Origin: Pelagibacteraceae bacterium AG-325-E23
GTDB taxonomy: Bacteria > Pseudomonadota > Alphaproteobacteria > Pelagibacterales > Pelagibacteraceae
NCBI GenBank assembly: GCA_003282945.1
Contig: QBYG01000003.1
Span: 1 to 64,000, forward strand
Reading direction: 5' to 3'
Length of the DNA: 64,000 nucleotides
Shown: positions 53,232 to 62,475 of the stretch, piece by piece
Position numbering within the stretch: the stretch's first letter is position 1
How the letters are laid out: each line of letters starts with the position of its first letter
Made by a program: the position numbers and the translations under genes
The notes under the pieces: model-generated
Seen by the model: the letters and a program-made list of their open reading frames with translations, nothing else
Database searches by the model: none
What the model was told of the DNA's origin: nothing

Positions 53232-53260
53232 ATTAAATTGAACTTAAGACTAAGAGTCAA
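53232..53260 (-). promoter_or_regulatory. Promoter of the TRAP operon
   Basis: Minus strand TTGACT (53260-53255), 17-base spacer, TTTAAT (53237-53232), 37 bases before the dctP ATG. The boxes lie in the gap before the divergent CoA transferase ATG at 53289, which supports that start. Nearly identical to the promoter at 63516-63544. Confidence 0.5.
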
Positions 53261-53288
53261 TATAAGTAATTGTCATATAATTGAAGTT

Positions 53289-54431
53289 ATGGATGGACCA
53301 TTAAAAAATTTATTAGTTGTTGATTTAACAAGGGTTTTAGTTGGACCTTATTGTACAATGATACTCTCCGATTTAGGTGCGAGAGTTATTAAAATTGAAG
53401 CTCCAGAAATAGGTGATGACTCGAGAAAATTTGGTCCTTTTGTTAAAGATTATTCTGCATACTTTATGTCCCTAAATAGAGGAAAAGAAAGTATTGCTTT
53501 AAATTTAAAGAATGAAGATGACAAAAAAATATTTGAAAAAATATTATCTAAGGCTGATATCTTAGTTGAAAATTTTAAGCCTGGCACATTGGATAAATGG
53601 GGTTTTGGTTGGAAAGATGTAAGTAAAAAATACCCTAAATTAATTTATGCATCTGCATCCGGTTTTGGACAAACTGGACCTTTAAAGGAATTACCTGCAT
53701 ACGATATGGTGGTTCAAGGAATGGGTGGTTTAATGAGTGTAACAGGCCATCCAAATTCTGAACCTACCAGAGTTGGAACATCTATTGGGGACATCACTGC
53801 TGGATTGTTTACTGCAATAGGAATAAATGCAGCTTTGTATGATAGACAGAAAACGGGTAAAGGTGCTTTTATTGATGTATCTATGCTAGATTGTCAGATT
53901 GCAATTTTAGAAAATGCAATTGCAAGATATCTCTCTAAAAAAGAAATTCCTGGTCCGATGGGTTCAAGACATCCCTCTATCGCTCCATTTGAAGCATTCA
54001 AAACAAAAGATAGTTACATAATCATTGCAGCTGGGAATGATAAACTTTTTTCAAAACTTTGCGATGTATTAAAAATTTCTGAAATAACAAACGATGAAAG
54101 ATTTAATTCTAATTCATTAAGATGTGAAAATATGAATCAATTAAAAGAAATTTTTGAAAAAAAATTAAGTTTAAGAACTACAGATGAATGGGTCAAAGAA
54201 ATGGAGGAATTAAAAATTCCTTGTGGGCCAATTTTTAACATTAAACAGGCTGTCGAAAATCCTCAAATCAAAGAGAGGAATATGATTATAAAATCTTATC
54301 ATAAAGTAATTGGAGAATTTAAATCAGCAGGAAATCCTATAAAAATGTCTACTTACAAAGACGAAGAAACTAGAGGGGATATACCCGATTTAGATGAACA
54401 CAGAGAAAAGATAATAAAAGAATTTGGTTAA
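53289..54431 (+). CDS. Class III CoA transferase (CaiB/Frc family)
   Basis: 380 residues from the ATG at 53289 (MDGPLKNLLVVDLTRVLVGP), chosen because conservation starts here and an upstream frame would cover the TRAP promoter. Family marks: GPYCTMILSDLGARVIKIE near 19-37, FMSLNRGKESIALNLK, ADILVENFKPG, and PAYDMVVQGMGGLMSVTG. It would move CoA between acyl groups, perhaps activating malonate to malonyl-CoA for the decarboxylase. It is divergent from dctP with only about 90 bases between. Confidence 0.88.
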   Translation: MDGPLKNLLVVDLTRVLVGPYCTMILSDLGARVIKIEAPEIGDDSRKFGPFVKDYSAYFMSLNRGKESIALNLKNEDDKKIFEKILSKADILVENFKPGTLDKWGFGWKDVSKKYPKLIYASASGFGQTGPLKELPAYDMVVQGMGGLMSVTGHPNSEPTRVGTSIGDITAGLFTAIGINAALYDRQKTGKGAFIDVSMLDCQIAILENAIARYLSKKEIPGPMGSRHPSIAPFEAFKTKDSYIIIAAGNDKLFSKLCDVLKISEITNDERFNSNSLRCENMNQLKEIFEKKLSLRTTDEWVKEMEELKIPCGPIFNIKQAVENPQIKERNMIIKSYHKVIGEFKSAGNPIKMSTYKDEETRGDIPDLDEHREKIIKEFG

Positions 54432-54956
54432 CTATTCTTGATTTTCTGTTTCTGAAGCCTCAGATACAGTTTCCTCTTGATCTTTCATTTCGTCTAAAGA
54501 AACATCAACTTCATCTTCTTGTGCTTCTTCAACCGGATCAGAACTATGTTGCTCAGTAGTATTTTGTAATTCGGCTAAATCATCTTTTGATACTTGAATT
54601 TTTTCTGGAATTTTTCTTGCTCTTTTAGATGGGAGTATTGGAACACCACTCTTTGAAATTTCACCTTTATAAAGATTTTCAAAATCATCGCCTATATCAT
54701 CTTCATCTTCAGATGTATCATCAACTTGCTCAACATGTTTTCTTAATTTATAAACTGCTGCATCAGTTAAATCTGGAACTTTAATTGTTTCTTCAGCTAT
54801 CTCTCTTAATGCTATAACGGTGTTTTTATCGTTATCTCTATCTAATGTTGGCTCTAATCCTGAATTAAGTTGTGTTGCTCTTTCTTTTGCAACCAATACT
54901 AATTCGTAAGGACTATCAACTTTATCTATACAATCTTCAACTGTTACTCTTGCCAT
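54432..54956 (-). CDS. rpoZ: RNA polymerase omega subunit with long acidic C-terminal tail
   Basis: 174 residues. Residues 1-65 match Rpo[31 protein letters not shown], then the [13 protein letters not shown] helix. From about 75 to 174 the chain is a low-complexity acidic tail rich in Glu, Asp, Ser and Gln (for example [18 protein letters not shown]), longer than the tails of usual omega (70-130 residues). Omega helps assemble and stabilise core polymerase. Stop codons of this gene and the CoA transferase are adjacent. Confidence 0.9.
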   Translation of the reverse strand: MARVTVEDCIDKVDSPYELVLVAKERATQLNSGLEPTLDRDNDKNTVIALREIAEETIKVPDLTDAAVYKLRKHVEQVDDTSEDEDDIGDDFENLYKGEISKSGVPILPSKRARKIPEKIQVSKDDLAELQNTTEQHSSDPVEEAQEDEVDVSLDEMKDQEETVSEASETENQE

Positions 54957-54998
54957 GGACGATTTGATACACCTCGATTATAAAAAAATCAAGCAGTA

Positions 54999-56207
54999 TT
55001 AGAGATAAACTGGATTTAATTTTTTTCGTATAGTGAAAAGTAAGGCTATAGAGCATGCTATAGCAATTGCTGCAATAAATGCGATTTTTTCAATTGAAAA
55101 TCCAGCATCTATAAAAAAGCCAAACAATGCTGTACCAAAAGCAGTTGCAAATACCATCAAAGCTGTAGTCAAAGCTTTAATAGATCCAATATATTTTACA
55201 CCGTAAATTTCTGCCCATGTTGATGATCCTAATAAGTTAGCTAGACCGTTTGATATTCCAACCAATCCAAGAAATAAAAAAGCAGTTAGTTGAGCATCAA
55301 AATATATGATCACTAAAGTTCCTAAGAATAATGGAATATTCATATAGATAAGTAATTTTCTACTTGTAAACTTATCAATTAAATATCCAGCAACAATTAA
55401 AGTAATTACAGAAAAAATTGAGTAAGACATAAAAGATTGAGCAATTGTATATTCACCCCACCCTTTTGAATTTGTGACAAATGATTGATACACAAATACT
55501 CCTGTTGCTATCCAGGGCATTGCCAACATATTTAATGAGACAATGTAAAATCTATAATCTCCAAGAACCTCTATTCTTTTCCAGTTTTTAATATTGTCCT
55601 CTTTTAATTTTTCATTTTGAGTGCTCTCTCTGGTATCTAATTTGACATCTTTAACTAAAATATAAGATGCCAACGGTAGGCAAATTAAAACTATTAAAGA
55701 AAAGATTACCCATAAATTCTGCCAAACAATTAGAGTTAAAAGATAAACAATTAATACAGGCATTATGAACTCTGCTGAAGATAGACCAAACCAAATAATG
55801 CTTAAGGCTTTACCTCTAGATTTTGTAAAATATCTTGAAATAGTAGTTGAAGCTGTGTGAGACATTAATCCTTGCCCAGAGAACCTCATTAAAAAAATCG
55901 CAACAAATAAGAAAGCTACTGATGATGTTTTGGAAAAGAAAAAAGAGGAAAAAGATAAAAGTATCGTAACAAAGATTGCAAATTTTATCACATTTACATC
56001 ATCAATTTTTTTTCCAATCCAAATAAGAAGCAAACTACTAAATAGAGTTGCAGATGCATAAATCGTGCCAAATTGTCCATGTGTTATAGAAAGAGTTTCT
56101 CTTATACTAGAATTAAACAGTCCTATAAAAAAACTCTGTCCAAAACACGAAAAAAATGTAAAAATAAAACCAAAAATAATTACTTTTAAACTTAAACTTT
56201 TAAACAT
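54999..56207 (-). CDS. MFS transporter
   Basis: 402 residues, 12 predicted membrane helices in two halves, with typical MFS loops after helix 2 (IGKKIDDVN) and in the middle (KLDTRESTQNEKLKEDN). The layout resembles oxalate/formate or monocarboxylate-type carriers, but no substrate-specific motif is recognised. It lies 12 bases from the divergent GlxR-like dehydrogenase gene, so the two may share a control region. General family sure, substrate unknown. Confidence 0.85.
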   Translation of the reverse strand: MFKSLSLKVIIFGFIFTFFSCFGQSFFIGLFNSSIRETLSITHGQFGTIYASATLFSSLLLIWIGKKIDDVNVIKFAIFVTILLSFSSFFFSKTSSVAFLFVAIFLMRFSGQGLMSHTASTTISRYFTKSRGKALSIIWFGLSSAEFIMPVLIVYLLTLIVWQNLWVIFSLIVLICLPLASYILVKDVKLDTRESTQNEKLKEDNIKNWKRIEVLGDYRFYIVSLNMLAMPWIATGVFVYQSFVTNSKGWGEYTIAQSFMSYSIFSVITLIVAGYLIDKFTSRKLLIYMNIPLFLGTLVIIYFDAQLTAFLFLGLVGISNGLANLLGSSTWAEIYGVKYIGSIKALTTALMVFATAFGTALFGFFIDAGFSIEKIAFIAAIAIACSIALLFTIRKKLNPVYL

Positions 56208-56218
56208 ATAAATAATTT

Positions 56219-57094
56219 ATGACATGTAATGTTGCTTTCATAGGTCTCGGGGTAATGGGTTATCCAATGGCTGGTTATATATCAAAAGCTGGACATAATG
56301 TAAGTGTTTTTAATAGAACAACTGCTAAAGCAGAAAGATGGATTTCTGAATATAAAGGTAAAATGGCTTCAACACCAAAAGAAGCTGCAGAAGGTGCTGA
56401 TTTTATTTTTACTTGTGTAGGTAACGATGAGGATTTGAAACAAGTTACTTTGGGTGAAAATGGATTATTTCATAGTGCTAAAGAGGGTTCGATATATGTA
56501 GATAATTCAACTGTGTCTGCAGAAGTATCTAGAGAACTGTATAATAAAGCAAAAGAAAAAGGATTTGCTTTTTTAGATGCACCAATTTCTGGAGGCCAAT
56601 CTGGAGCTGAAGGTGGAATTTTAACAGTAATGGTTGGTGGTGATGAAGAAGCTTTTAAAAAAGCAGAACCAGTTATTGATTGCTATAGCAAAAAAGTAAA
56701 ATTAATTGGTCAATCAGGAAGTGGTCAGCTTACAAAAATGATGAATCAAATGTGTATTGCGGGAGTTGTTCAAGGTTTATCAGAAGCTATTAATTTTGGA
56801 ATAAATGCTGGATTAGATATTGATAAAGTAATGGAAACTATATCAAAAGGTGCAGCACAATCTTGGCAAATGGAAAATAGATATAAAACTATGGTTGAGG
56901 ATAAATTTGATTATGGTTTTGCAGTTGATTGGATGAGAAAAGATCTAAAAATTGTGATTGAGGAAGCAAAGAGAAATGGTTCACCTGTTCCAATTACTGA
57001 AATAGTTGATGAATATTATGCAGATGTTCAAAAAATGGGTGGAAATCGTTGGGATAGTTCTAGTCTAATCGCTAGACTTAAAAAAAAGAAATAA
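56219..57094 (+). CDS. 2-Hydroxy-3-oxopropionate reductase / 3-hydroxyisobutyrate dehydrogenase family
   Basis: 291 residues, exact family length. Rossmann motif VAFIGLGVMGYPMAGYI at 5-21, substrate loop FLDAPISGGQSGAEGG near 118-133, catalytic lysine in GSGQLTKMMNQM near 172-183. Closest by motifs to tartronate semialdehyde reductase (GlxR) or HIBADH. NAD(P)H enzyme for short hydroxyacids. Second such dehydrogenase in the window (the other at 5497-6504 is divergent and longer). Confidence 0.87.
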   Translation: MTCNVAFIGLGVMGYPMAGYISKAGHNVSVFNRTTAKAERWISEYKGKMASTPKEAAEGADFIFTCVGNDEDLKQVTLGENGLFHSAKEGSIYVDNSTVSAEVSRELYNKAKEKGFAFLDAPISGGQSGAEGGILTVMVGGDEEAFKKAEPVIDCYSKKVKLIGQSGSGQLTKMMNQMCIAGVVQGLSEAINFGINAGLDIDKVMETISKGAAQSWQMENRYKTMVEDKFDYGFAVDWMRKDLKIVIEEAKRNGSPVPITEIVDEYYADVQKMGGNRWDSSSLIARLKKKK

Positions 57095-57098
57095 ACCA

Positions 57099-57704
57099 AT
57101 GACAAATACTGTCCCATACTATGAGGACTTTTCCGAAATAAAAAAAAAAATTTGGTTAATGCTTGATGATGCTGTAACGAATAGATCGTCACCATTTCGA
57201 ATTCCAGTTTTTGTTTGTGGTGATCAGTCAGACTTTGATGGAAGAATTGTTGTTCTTAGAAAATCAGACCAATCTAGTAATATACTTCAATTCCATAGCG
57301 ACATTAGATCAGACAAAATTTCAAAATTAAAAAAAAATAAAAATGCTGCACTTATATTTTACGATAAAGAAGAAAAAATTCAGCTTCGAGTTAAAGTTAA
57401 TTGCATAGTCAATCATGAAAATGAAATAACTGAGCAATCATGGTCAAAAACTGCACACGTGAGTCGAAAATGTTATTTAGTAAACAATGGACCAGGAACA
57501 GAAACGGATGAACCAAGTTCAGGTTTAAGTGAAGACATTGAAAAATCAGGCTTTACCATGGAACAAAGTGAAGAGGGTTATAAAAACTTTACTGTAATTC
57601 AATGTAATATTGAAAGTATTGAGTGGCTTTATCTTGCAGCAAAAGGTCATAGAAGAGCAAGGTTTGATATTTCAAATAATAAACAAAACTGGCTAGTTCC
57701 ATAA
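57099..57704 (+). CDS. Pyridoxamine 5'-phosphate oxidase-like FMN protein
   Basis: 201 residues with the split-barrel flavin fold: RIPVFVCGDQSDFDGRIVVLRK near 39-60, QFHSDIRSDKISKLKKNKNAALIFYD (FMN phosphate contacts) and a C-terminal EWLYLAAKGHRRARFD. This fits the Alr4036/Pyridox_oxase_2 subgroup, whose members may not make PLP. Follows the GlxR-like gene after four bases. Possibly a general FMN oxidoreductase. Confidence 0.75.
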   Translation: MTNTVPYYEDFSEIKKKIWLMLDDAVTNRSSPFRIPVFVCGDQSDFDGRIVVLRKSDQSSNILQFHSDIRSDKISKLKKNKNAALIFYDKEEKIQLRVKVNCIVNHENEITEQSWSKTAHVSRKCYLVNNGPGTETDEPSSGLSEDIEKSGFTMEQSEEGYKNFTVIQCNIESIEWLYLAAKGHRRARFDISNNKQNWLVP

Positions 57705-57706
57705 AA

Positions 57707-57907
57707 ATGCTAAGTGGATTTATTATTGCTATAGCGCTTGTTTTAGGGGGATTGGCAGTAATGAGATTTGGCATTTTTCAAATCAGAAAATTTAAAAAGG
57801 GAGAGACTAAAGTCACAAAAAAAGTTAGTGAGCAACTAGCTTTTATAATATTTTTTTTAATTATTTTAGGTTTAATAATTTATTCTGTTAATGATTTATT
57901 ATTTTAA
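57707..57907 (+). CDS. Small membrane protein of unknown function
   Basis: 66 residues with two hydrophobic segments (about 3-23 and 46-64) and a basic cytoplasmic loop between (KFKKGETKVTKK). No family recognised. Begins two bases after the flavin protein gene and shares its stop tetranucleotide TTAA (57904-57907) with the convergent carbonic anhydrase gene. Confidence 0.65.
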   Translation: MLSGFIIAIALVLGGLAVMRFGIFQIRKFKKGETKVTKKVSEQLAFIIFFLIILGLIIYSVNDLLF

Positions 57908-58416
57908 AAAACTGATTTAGAGTATTTTTTCCAATTTTCTTGATATCTAATTGCATTTTGCTTTACCGCCTTAATTTCATCTTTCGTTAACTGGCGAATT
58001 ACTTTTCCAGGTGATCCTATTACTAAAGAATTATCTGGAATTTCCTTACTTTCTGTAATTAATGATTTAGCGCCAATAATGCAATTTTTTCCAATTTTAG
58101 CTTTATTAAGAATTACAGCCCCAATACCAATTAAAGAATTGTCACCAATTGTACAGCCATGAAGCATAACCAAGTGACCTATGGTTACATTCTTTCCAAT
58201 TTTTAAAGGGTAACCTGGGTCAGTGTGCAAAACACTCCCGTCTTGAACATTTGACCCCTCTCCTAAATGAATATTTTCTATATCACCTCTTAGTGTTGCA
58301 TTAAACCAGACGCTAGAGTTTTTCTCTAATGTTACGTCGCCTATTATGACAGCATTAGGTGCTACCCAATTTTCGCCAAGGTTTTTTGGTTTTTTATCTT
58401 TTAAATCGTAAAACAT
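57904..58416 (-). CDS. Gamma-class carbonic anhydrase-like hexapeptide protein
   Basis: 170 residues of left-handed beta-helix. Family motifs VWFNATLRGDIENIHLGEGSNVQDGSVLHTD near 36-66 and GHLVMLHGCTIGDNSLIG carry the three His expected to bind zinc (or iron). CaiE/PaaY/YrdA relatives have this size; many are gamma carbonic anhydrases, others unproven. Convergent with the small membrane protein gene; divergent from the thioredoxin-like gene (20-base gap). Confidence 0.88.
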   Translation of the reverse strand: MFYDLKDKKPKNLGENWVAPNAVIIGDVTLEKNSSVWFNATLRGDIENIHLGEGSNVQDGSVLHTDPGYPLKIGKNVTIGHLVMLHGCTIGDNSLIGIGAVILNKAKIGKNCIIGAKSLITESKEIPDNSLVIGSPGKVIRQLTKDEIKAVKQNAIRYQENWKKYSKSVF

Positions 58417-58436
58417 AAATTATATAGTCTTTTAAC

Positions 58437-58988
58437 ATGGCATTAACTAAAACACCAATATGTGACTTTGGTAAAAAAGCTGATTACTTTCAACTTAAAT
58501 CAATAGACAACAAAATAATTTCCTTGAATGATGCAAAGGGTGAAAATGGAACACTAATAATGTTTATCTGTAATCACTGTCCATATGTATTAGCTGTCAT
58601 AAATAATGTTGTCGAAGACTGCAAAAAATTAGAAAATGTTGGAATTAAATCTATAGCAATAATGTCAAATGACCCCAATAGATATGCAGAAGATTCATTT
58701 GATAACATGATTAAATTTTCAAAAAATAATGATTTTAATTTTCCATATTTAATAGACGAAACGCAAGAAGTGGCTAAAACTTATGGTGCAGTCTGCACTC
58801 CAGATTTTTTTGGTTATAATAAAAATCTTGAACTTCAATACAGAGGTAGAATTAGAGAATTAAAAAATTTAAAACCAATTGAAAGTGGTGAAAGTGAACT
58901 AAAAATTGCTATGAAAATGATTGCAAAAACTAACAATGGTCCAAAAGAGCAATTTCCAAGCATGGGCTGCAGTATTAAATGGTTTTAA
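58437..58988 (+). CDS. Thioredoxin-fold redoxin (AhpC/TSA-like) protein
   Basis: 183 residues with the pattern of thioredoxin-family proteins having an N-terminal redoxin start (FGKKADYFQLKSIDNKIIS), MFICNHCPYVLAV near 42-54 (CxxC pair), AKTYGAVCTPDFFGY (cis-Pro side) and PSMGCSIKWF at the C-terminus. No signal peptide, so probably cytoplasmic. Acts as a thiol oxidoreductase or peroxiredoxin-like protein. Confidence 0.8.
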   Translation: MALTKTPICDFGKKADYFQLKSIDNKIISLNDAKGENGTLIMFICNHCPYVLAVINNVVEDCKKLENVGIKSIAIMSNDPNRYAEDSFDNMIKFSKNNDFNFPYLIDETQEVAKTYGAVCTPDFFGYNKNLELQYRGRIRELKNLKPIESGESELKIAMKMIAKTNNGPKEQFPSMGCSIKWF

Positions 58989-58994
58989 CAACTA

Positions 58995-60077
58995 ATGTAT
59001 TTAATAGTAACTAGAGCTTTTCCTCCTGAATTAGGAGGTATGCAAAATCTCATGTGGGGATTAACAAGATCTCTCTCAAAACTTAATTTAATAAAAGTAT
59101 TTGCAGATTATCATGAAAATCATGAAGAGTTTGATAAATCAGTTTCATTTTCAATAGAAAGAGTAAGTGGAATGAAGCTTATTAGAAAATATAGAAAATC
59201 ATATATGATTAATGATTATCTTGAACAAAATAACAATGTTGAGTGTATTATTGCTGACCATTGGAAAAGTTTGGAGCTTATAAAAACAAATAAAAAAAAA
59301 ATCTGCTTAATTCATTCAAAAGAGATTAATCATCCAAAAGGTTCAAGTTTAAATAAAAAAGTATTATCAGTTCTAAATAATGTTGATTATATTGTAGCAA
59401 ATTCCAACTATACAAAAAATTTAGCCATTGATTTGGGGGTAGAAGAAAAAAAAATAATGATTATTAACCCTGGAATTGATCCAGTAGTTGAAGTTCCACA
59501 AAAATATTTAGATGAGGCAGAGGATATTCTAAAAGGTAAAAAAAAGAGACTAATTACAGTTTCAAGATTTGATAAAAGAAAAAATCATGAAAAAGTAATC
59601 ATGGCTGTTAGAAACTTAAAAGAAATCTACCCTGATATTACTTACACTTGTATTGGGTATGGCGATGAAGAAGATAAATTAAAAAAACTAGTAATTGAAT
59701 TGAAATTAGAAGACCAAGTCACCTTTTTAAAAGATATACCTTCAGATTTAAAAAATGCTCTTGTAGCAAAGTCAGATATTTTTGTAATGCCTTCAATAAT
59801 TTTCAAAAAATCTGTTGAAGGTTTTGGTATTGCTTATGTAGAAGCTGCACAATACGGCGTTCCGTCAATTGGTGGAAAAGATGGAGGTGCTTCAGACGCA
59901 ATTATACATGAAAAAACTGGTTTAATATGTGATGGCAATAAACTTGAGGATATTTATTCAAGTATAGACAACCTTTTTAGAGATAATAAATATATAGAAT
60001 ACGGAAAAGAAGCAAAAAATAATTCTGAAAACTTTCTTTGGGATAAGGTAATTGAAAAATATAAGAGAATCTTATAA
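58995..60077 (+). CDS. GT4 family glycosyltransferase
   Basis: 360 residues, GT-B fold. Begins with RAFPPELGGMQNLMWGLTRSL (donor-side glycine loop), VSRFDKRKNHEKVIMAV near 193-209, and the Glu-x7-Glu motif EGFGIAYVEAAQYGVPSIGGKDGG near 275-298. Adds a sugar from a nucleotide-sugar donor, probably in surface glycan synthesis. Starts six bases after the redoxin gene. Acceptor unknown. Confidence 0.88.
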   Translation: MYLIVTRAFPPELGGMQNLMWGLTRSLSKLNLIKVFADYHENHEEFDKSVSFSIERVSGMKLIRKYRKSYMINDYLEQNNNVECIIADHWKSLELIKTNKKKICLIHSKEINHPKGSSLNKKVLSVLNNVDYIVANSNYTKNLAIDLGVEEKKIMIINPGIDPVVEVPQKYLDEAEDILKGKKKRLITVSRFDKRKNHEKVIMAVRNLKEIYPDITYTCIGYGDEEDKLKKLVIELKLEDQVTFLKDIPSDLKNALVAKSDIFVMPSIIFKKSVEGFGIAYVEAAQYGVPSIGGKDGGASDAIIHEKTGLICDGNKLEDIYSSIDNLFRDNKYIEYGKEAKNNSENFLWDKVIEKYKRIL

Positions 60078-60086
60078 AATAATCAT

Positions 60087-60506
60087 ATGATTTCTAAATT
60101 TAATAACATTTTCTACTTAATTGTATTTCTTGCACATTTTATAGCGATAACCGCATATTGTTTTCAAACAATTGTTGGAACCAAAAAATTTATGGATAAG
60201 TTTGGTATAGATCATAGTGCAGCTGTTATGGTTAGATTTGTTGGAGCGCTAATGCTTGGTTGGGTAATAATGGCTATTTATATATTGTTTGTTAGACCAA
60301 ATGGAATTGAAGGTACTTGGGCATTTTTTAATTTAATATTTATCATACATGCATGCGTTTTAGGAACAAATTTCTACTCGCTTAAGATTGATAAAACTGG
60401 TCTAAATGAAAAAGTTACAAATGAAGGGATTATAGCGCCAACAGTGTTTCTAATAATGATGGCTATACTTTGTTACGGTTTGTCAGATAAAATTTATATT
60501 ACTTAG
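60087..60506 (+). CDS. Membrane protein of unknown function
   Basis: 139 residues with four hydrophobic segments (about 7-28, 50-68, 78-97, 115-133). No family recognised. It follows the GT4 gene by nine bases. Its TAG stop overlaps the TAA of convergent tctA (TTAG at 60503-60506). Confidence 0.65.
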   Translation: MISKFNNIFYLIVFLAHFIAITAYCFQTIVGTKKFMDKFGIDHSAAVMVRFVGALMLGWVIMAIYILFVRPNGIEGTWAFFNLIFIIHACVLGTNFYSLKIDKTGLNEKVTNEGIIAPTVFLIMMAILCYGLSDKIYIT

Positions 60507-62008
60507 CCCTTAGTCTTTTTAAACATAGTTTTATATATATGCCAAACTACAATTAATATTGTGGTTAACAAAATACATGTAGTAAGAGTTCTATCCCATA
60601 AAAATTCCCAAGATCCATTACTTAACAATAAAGATCTTCTTAAATTCTCTTCCATTAATCCACCTAGAACAAATGCAAGAATTAATGGTGGCATCGGAAA
60701 ATCATAAAGCCGCATAAAAGTTGCAACAACTGCAATTCCTATCATTAAGTAAATGTCAAAGTTATTAAATGACATTACATAAATTCCAGTAATAGAAAAA
60801 AATAGGATTAATGGGATTAGATAATTTTTTGGAACAGCTAAAATTCTTGCAATGTAAGGTATGAGAGGTAAGTTTAAAATTAATAATATCACCATCCCAA
60901 TATACATTGACATAATTATGGACCAAAAAATCTCGGGATTTGTCATGTACAATCTTGGTCCAGGCTGAACTCCAAAACCTAATAAAGCCCCTAGCATAAC
61001 TGCAGTGGTTCCACTCCCGGGAATACCTAAAGTAAGCATCGGAACAAATGATCCTGAACATGCTGCATTATTTGCTGTTTCTGGAGCTGATAAACCATTA
61101 ACACTGCCTTTACCAAATTTTTCTTTTTCCTCGTCGTTCACTATATTTCTCTCCATTCCGTAAGCTAAAAAAGAAGCAATAGTCGCTCCTGCTCCCGGTA
61201 AAACTCCAATTAAAAAACCAATTACAGATGATCTAGGGATTGTCTTATACAATTTGGTTCTTTCTTCCTTATTTATTTTAATTGAACCAAGTTCTGTTAA
61301 TGAAACTTGTTTAGCAGCACTAGTAGGATCATTTCTTTTCAAGATTATAGTTAATGCTTCACTCATTGCAAAAGTTGCCATAACAACAAGAACAAAACTG
61401 ATACCATCAGTTAAATTCATATTGTTAAATGTAAATCTTGTAATATCAGATAAGCTATCTTGACCAACGGATGCTAGCATTAATCCTAGAACTACCATCA
61501 TCATAGCTTTTAAAAACTGACCCTTTGAAGAAAAAGCAGCAATAGCTGTCAGGCCTAAAATCATTAACGCAAAATAATCAGGCGATCGAAATGACAAACT
61601 TACTTTCGATAAACTTGGAGCCAAAAATAACAAATAAATTGCTGACAATGTACCACCAGCAAATGAACTCCAAGCAGCAATTGCTAACGCTTTACCTGCC
61701 TTACCTTGTTGTGCCATTGGATAGCCATCAAAAGAAGTTGCAACCGTACCTGGAACACCAGGTGCATTTAATAAAATTGATGAGGTTGAACCTCCAAATA
61801 CCGCTCCATAATAAACACCTGCCATTAAAATTAAACCAGTTGCTGGATCAAAACCATAAGTAATAGGTATCATTAAAGCAATTGCTGTCATTGGACCAAG
61901 TCCTGGTAACATTCCAATTATTGTTCCAAAAAAACATCCCAGCATTACCATTAAAATATTTTGGAGAGTAAGTGCTGTTGTTAAACCAATTAGAATTCCT
62001 TCAATCAT
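60503..62008 (-). CDS. tctA: TTT transporter large permease (TctA family)
   Basis: 501 residues, normal TctA size, about 12 membrane helices. Signature GTIIGMLPGLGPMTAIALMIP near 28-48, GGSTSSILLNAPGVPGTVATSFDGYPMAQQG near 71-101 and the second-half GVLPGAGATIASF and GIPGSGTTAVMLG. Works with the TctB and TctC genes upstream; ATGA overlap with tctB. Unlike the fused permease at 1352-3337, the subunits are separate here. Confidence 0.93.
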   Translation of the reverse strand: MIEGILIGLTTALTLQNILMVMLGCFFGTIIGMLPGLGPMTAIALMIPITYGFDPATGLILMAGVYYGAVFGGSTSSILLNAPGVPGTVATSFDGYPMAQQGKAGKALAIAAWSSFAGGTLSAIYLLFLAPSLSKVSLSFRSPDYFALMILGLTAIAAFSSKGQFLKAMMMVVLGLMLASVGQDSLSDITRFTFNNMNLTDGISFVLVVMATFAMSEALTIILKRNDPTSAAKQVSLTELGSIKINKEERTKLYKTIPRSSVIGFLIGVLPGAGATIASFLAYGMERNIVNDEEKEKFGKGSVNGLSAPETANNAACSGSFVPMLTLGIPGSGTTAVMLGALLGFGVQPGPRLYMTNPEIFWSIIMSMYIGMVILLILNLPLIPYIARILAVPKNYLIPLILFFSITGIYVMSFNNFDIYLMIGIAVVATFMRLYDFPMPPLILAFVLGGLMEENLRRSLLLSNGSWEFLWDRTLTTCILLTTILIVVWHIYKTMFKKTKG

Positions 62009-62475
62009 CCCATAACTCCAATTGATTGTAAAAATGGATCTCTTAAATAAATATCAAGAACGCCATGAAGCAAATACATAAAAGCTGCTACAAAAGGAAA
62101 AGACAATAGGAACATTAAGACCCATCTTCTCTCTCCTAAAAAATAATATGATGAGAACAAAAATAATGATGTAGTTAAAAAATAACCAACTTCTAAAATT
62201 GTAGCACCATAAATTATCGCAATAACAATAAGTATCGCTGTTTTTTTATATTCTAAAGTTTTATGTTGAACTTTTATTGTATTTGGATCTGGTAAAATTA
62301 GTTTTAATCCTGAAAAAAAAAGGCCTGCATAACCTAGATAAATTGGGAATGTTCTTGCATTAAATGGTGCATTTTCATCAAATGCAAAAACTTGAATTTG
62401 ATATGCTGTATATAAATAAAATGCTGAAAATATAAAAAAGAGCAGTGATATAACTTTTGTAGTATTTATATTCAC
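62005..62475 (-). CDS. tctB: TTT transporter small permease (TctB family)
   Basis: 156 residues with four membrane segments (about 6-24, 47-60, 77-95, 110-135), matching TctB: an early VISLLFFIFSAFYLYTAYQ helix, ARTFPIYLG and a late GVLDIYLRDPFL. I use GTG at 62475 as start. The first dozen codons are also the stem of a hairpin followed by TTTTTT on the transcribed strand, so the sequence is both coding and structural. No Shine-Dalgarno evident. Confidence 0.85.
   Translation of the reverse strand: MNINTTKVISLLFFIFSAFYLYTAYQIQVFAFDENAPFNARTFPIYLGYAGLFFSGLKLILPDPNTIKVQHKTLEYKKTAILIVIAIIYGATILEVGYFLTTSLFLFSSYYFLGERRWVLMFLLSFPFVAAFMYLLHGVLDIYLRDPFLQSIGVMG

Noticed and set aside
53238-53288. Upstream start for the CoA transferase
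   Set aside because: The extra residues do not look like the family and would cover the dctP promoter; ATG at 53289 starts the conserved part.
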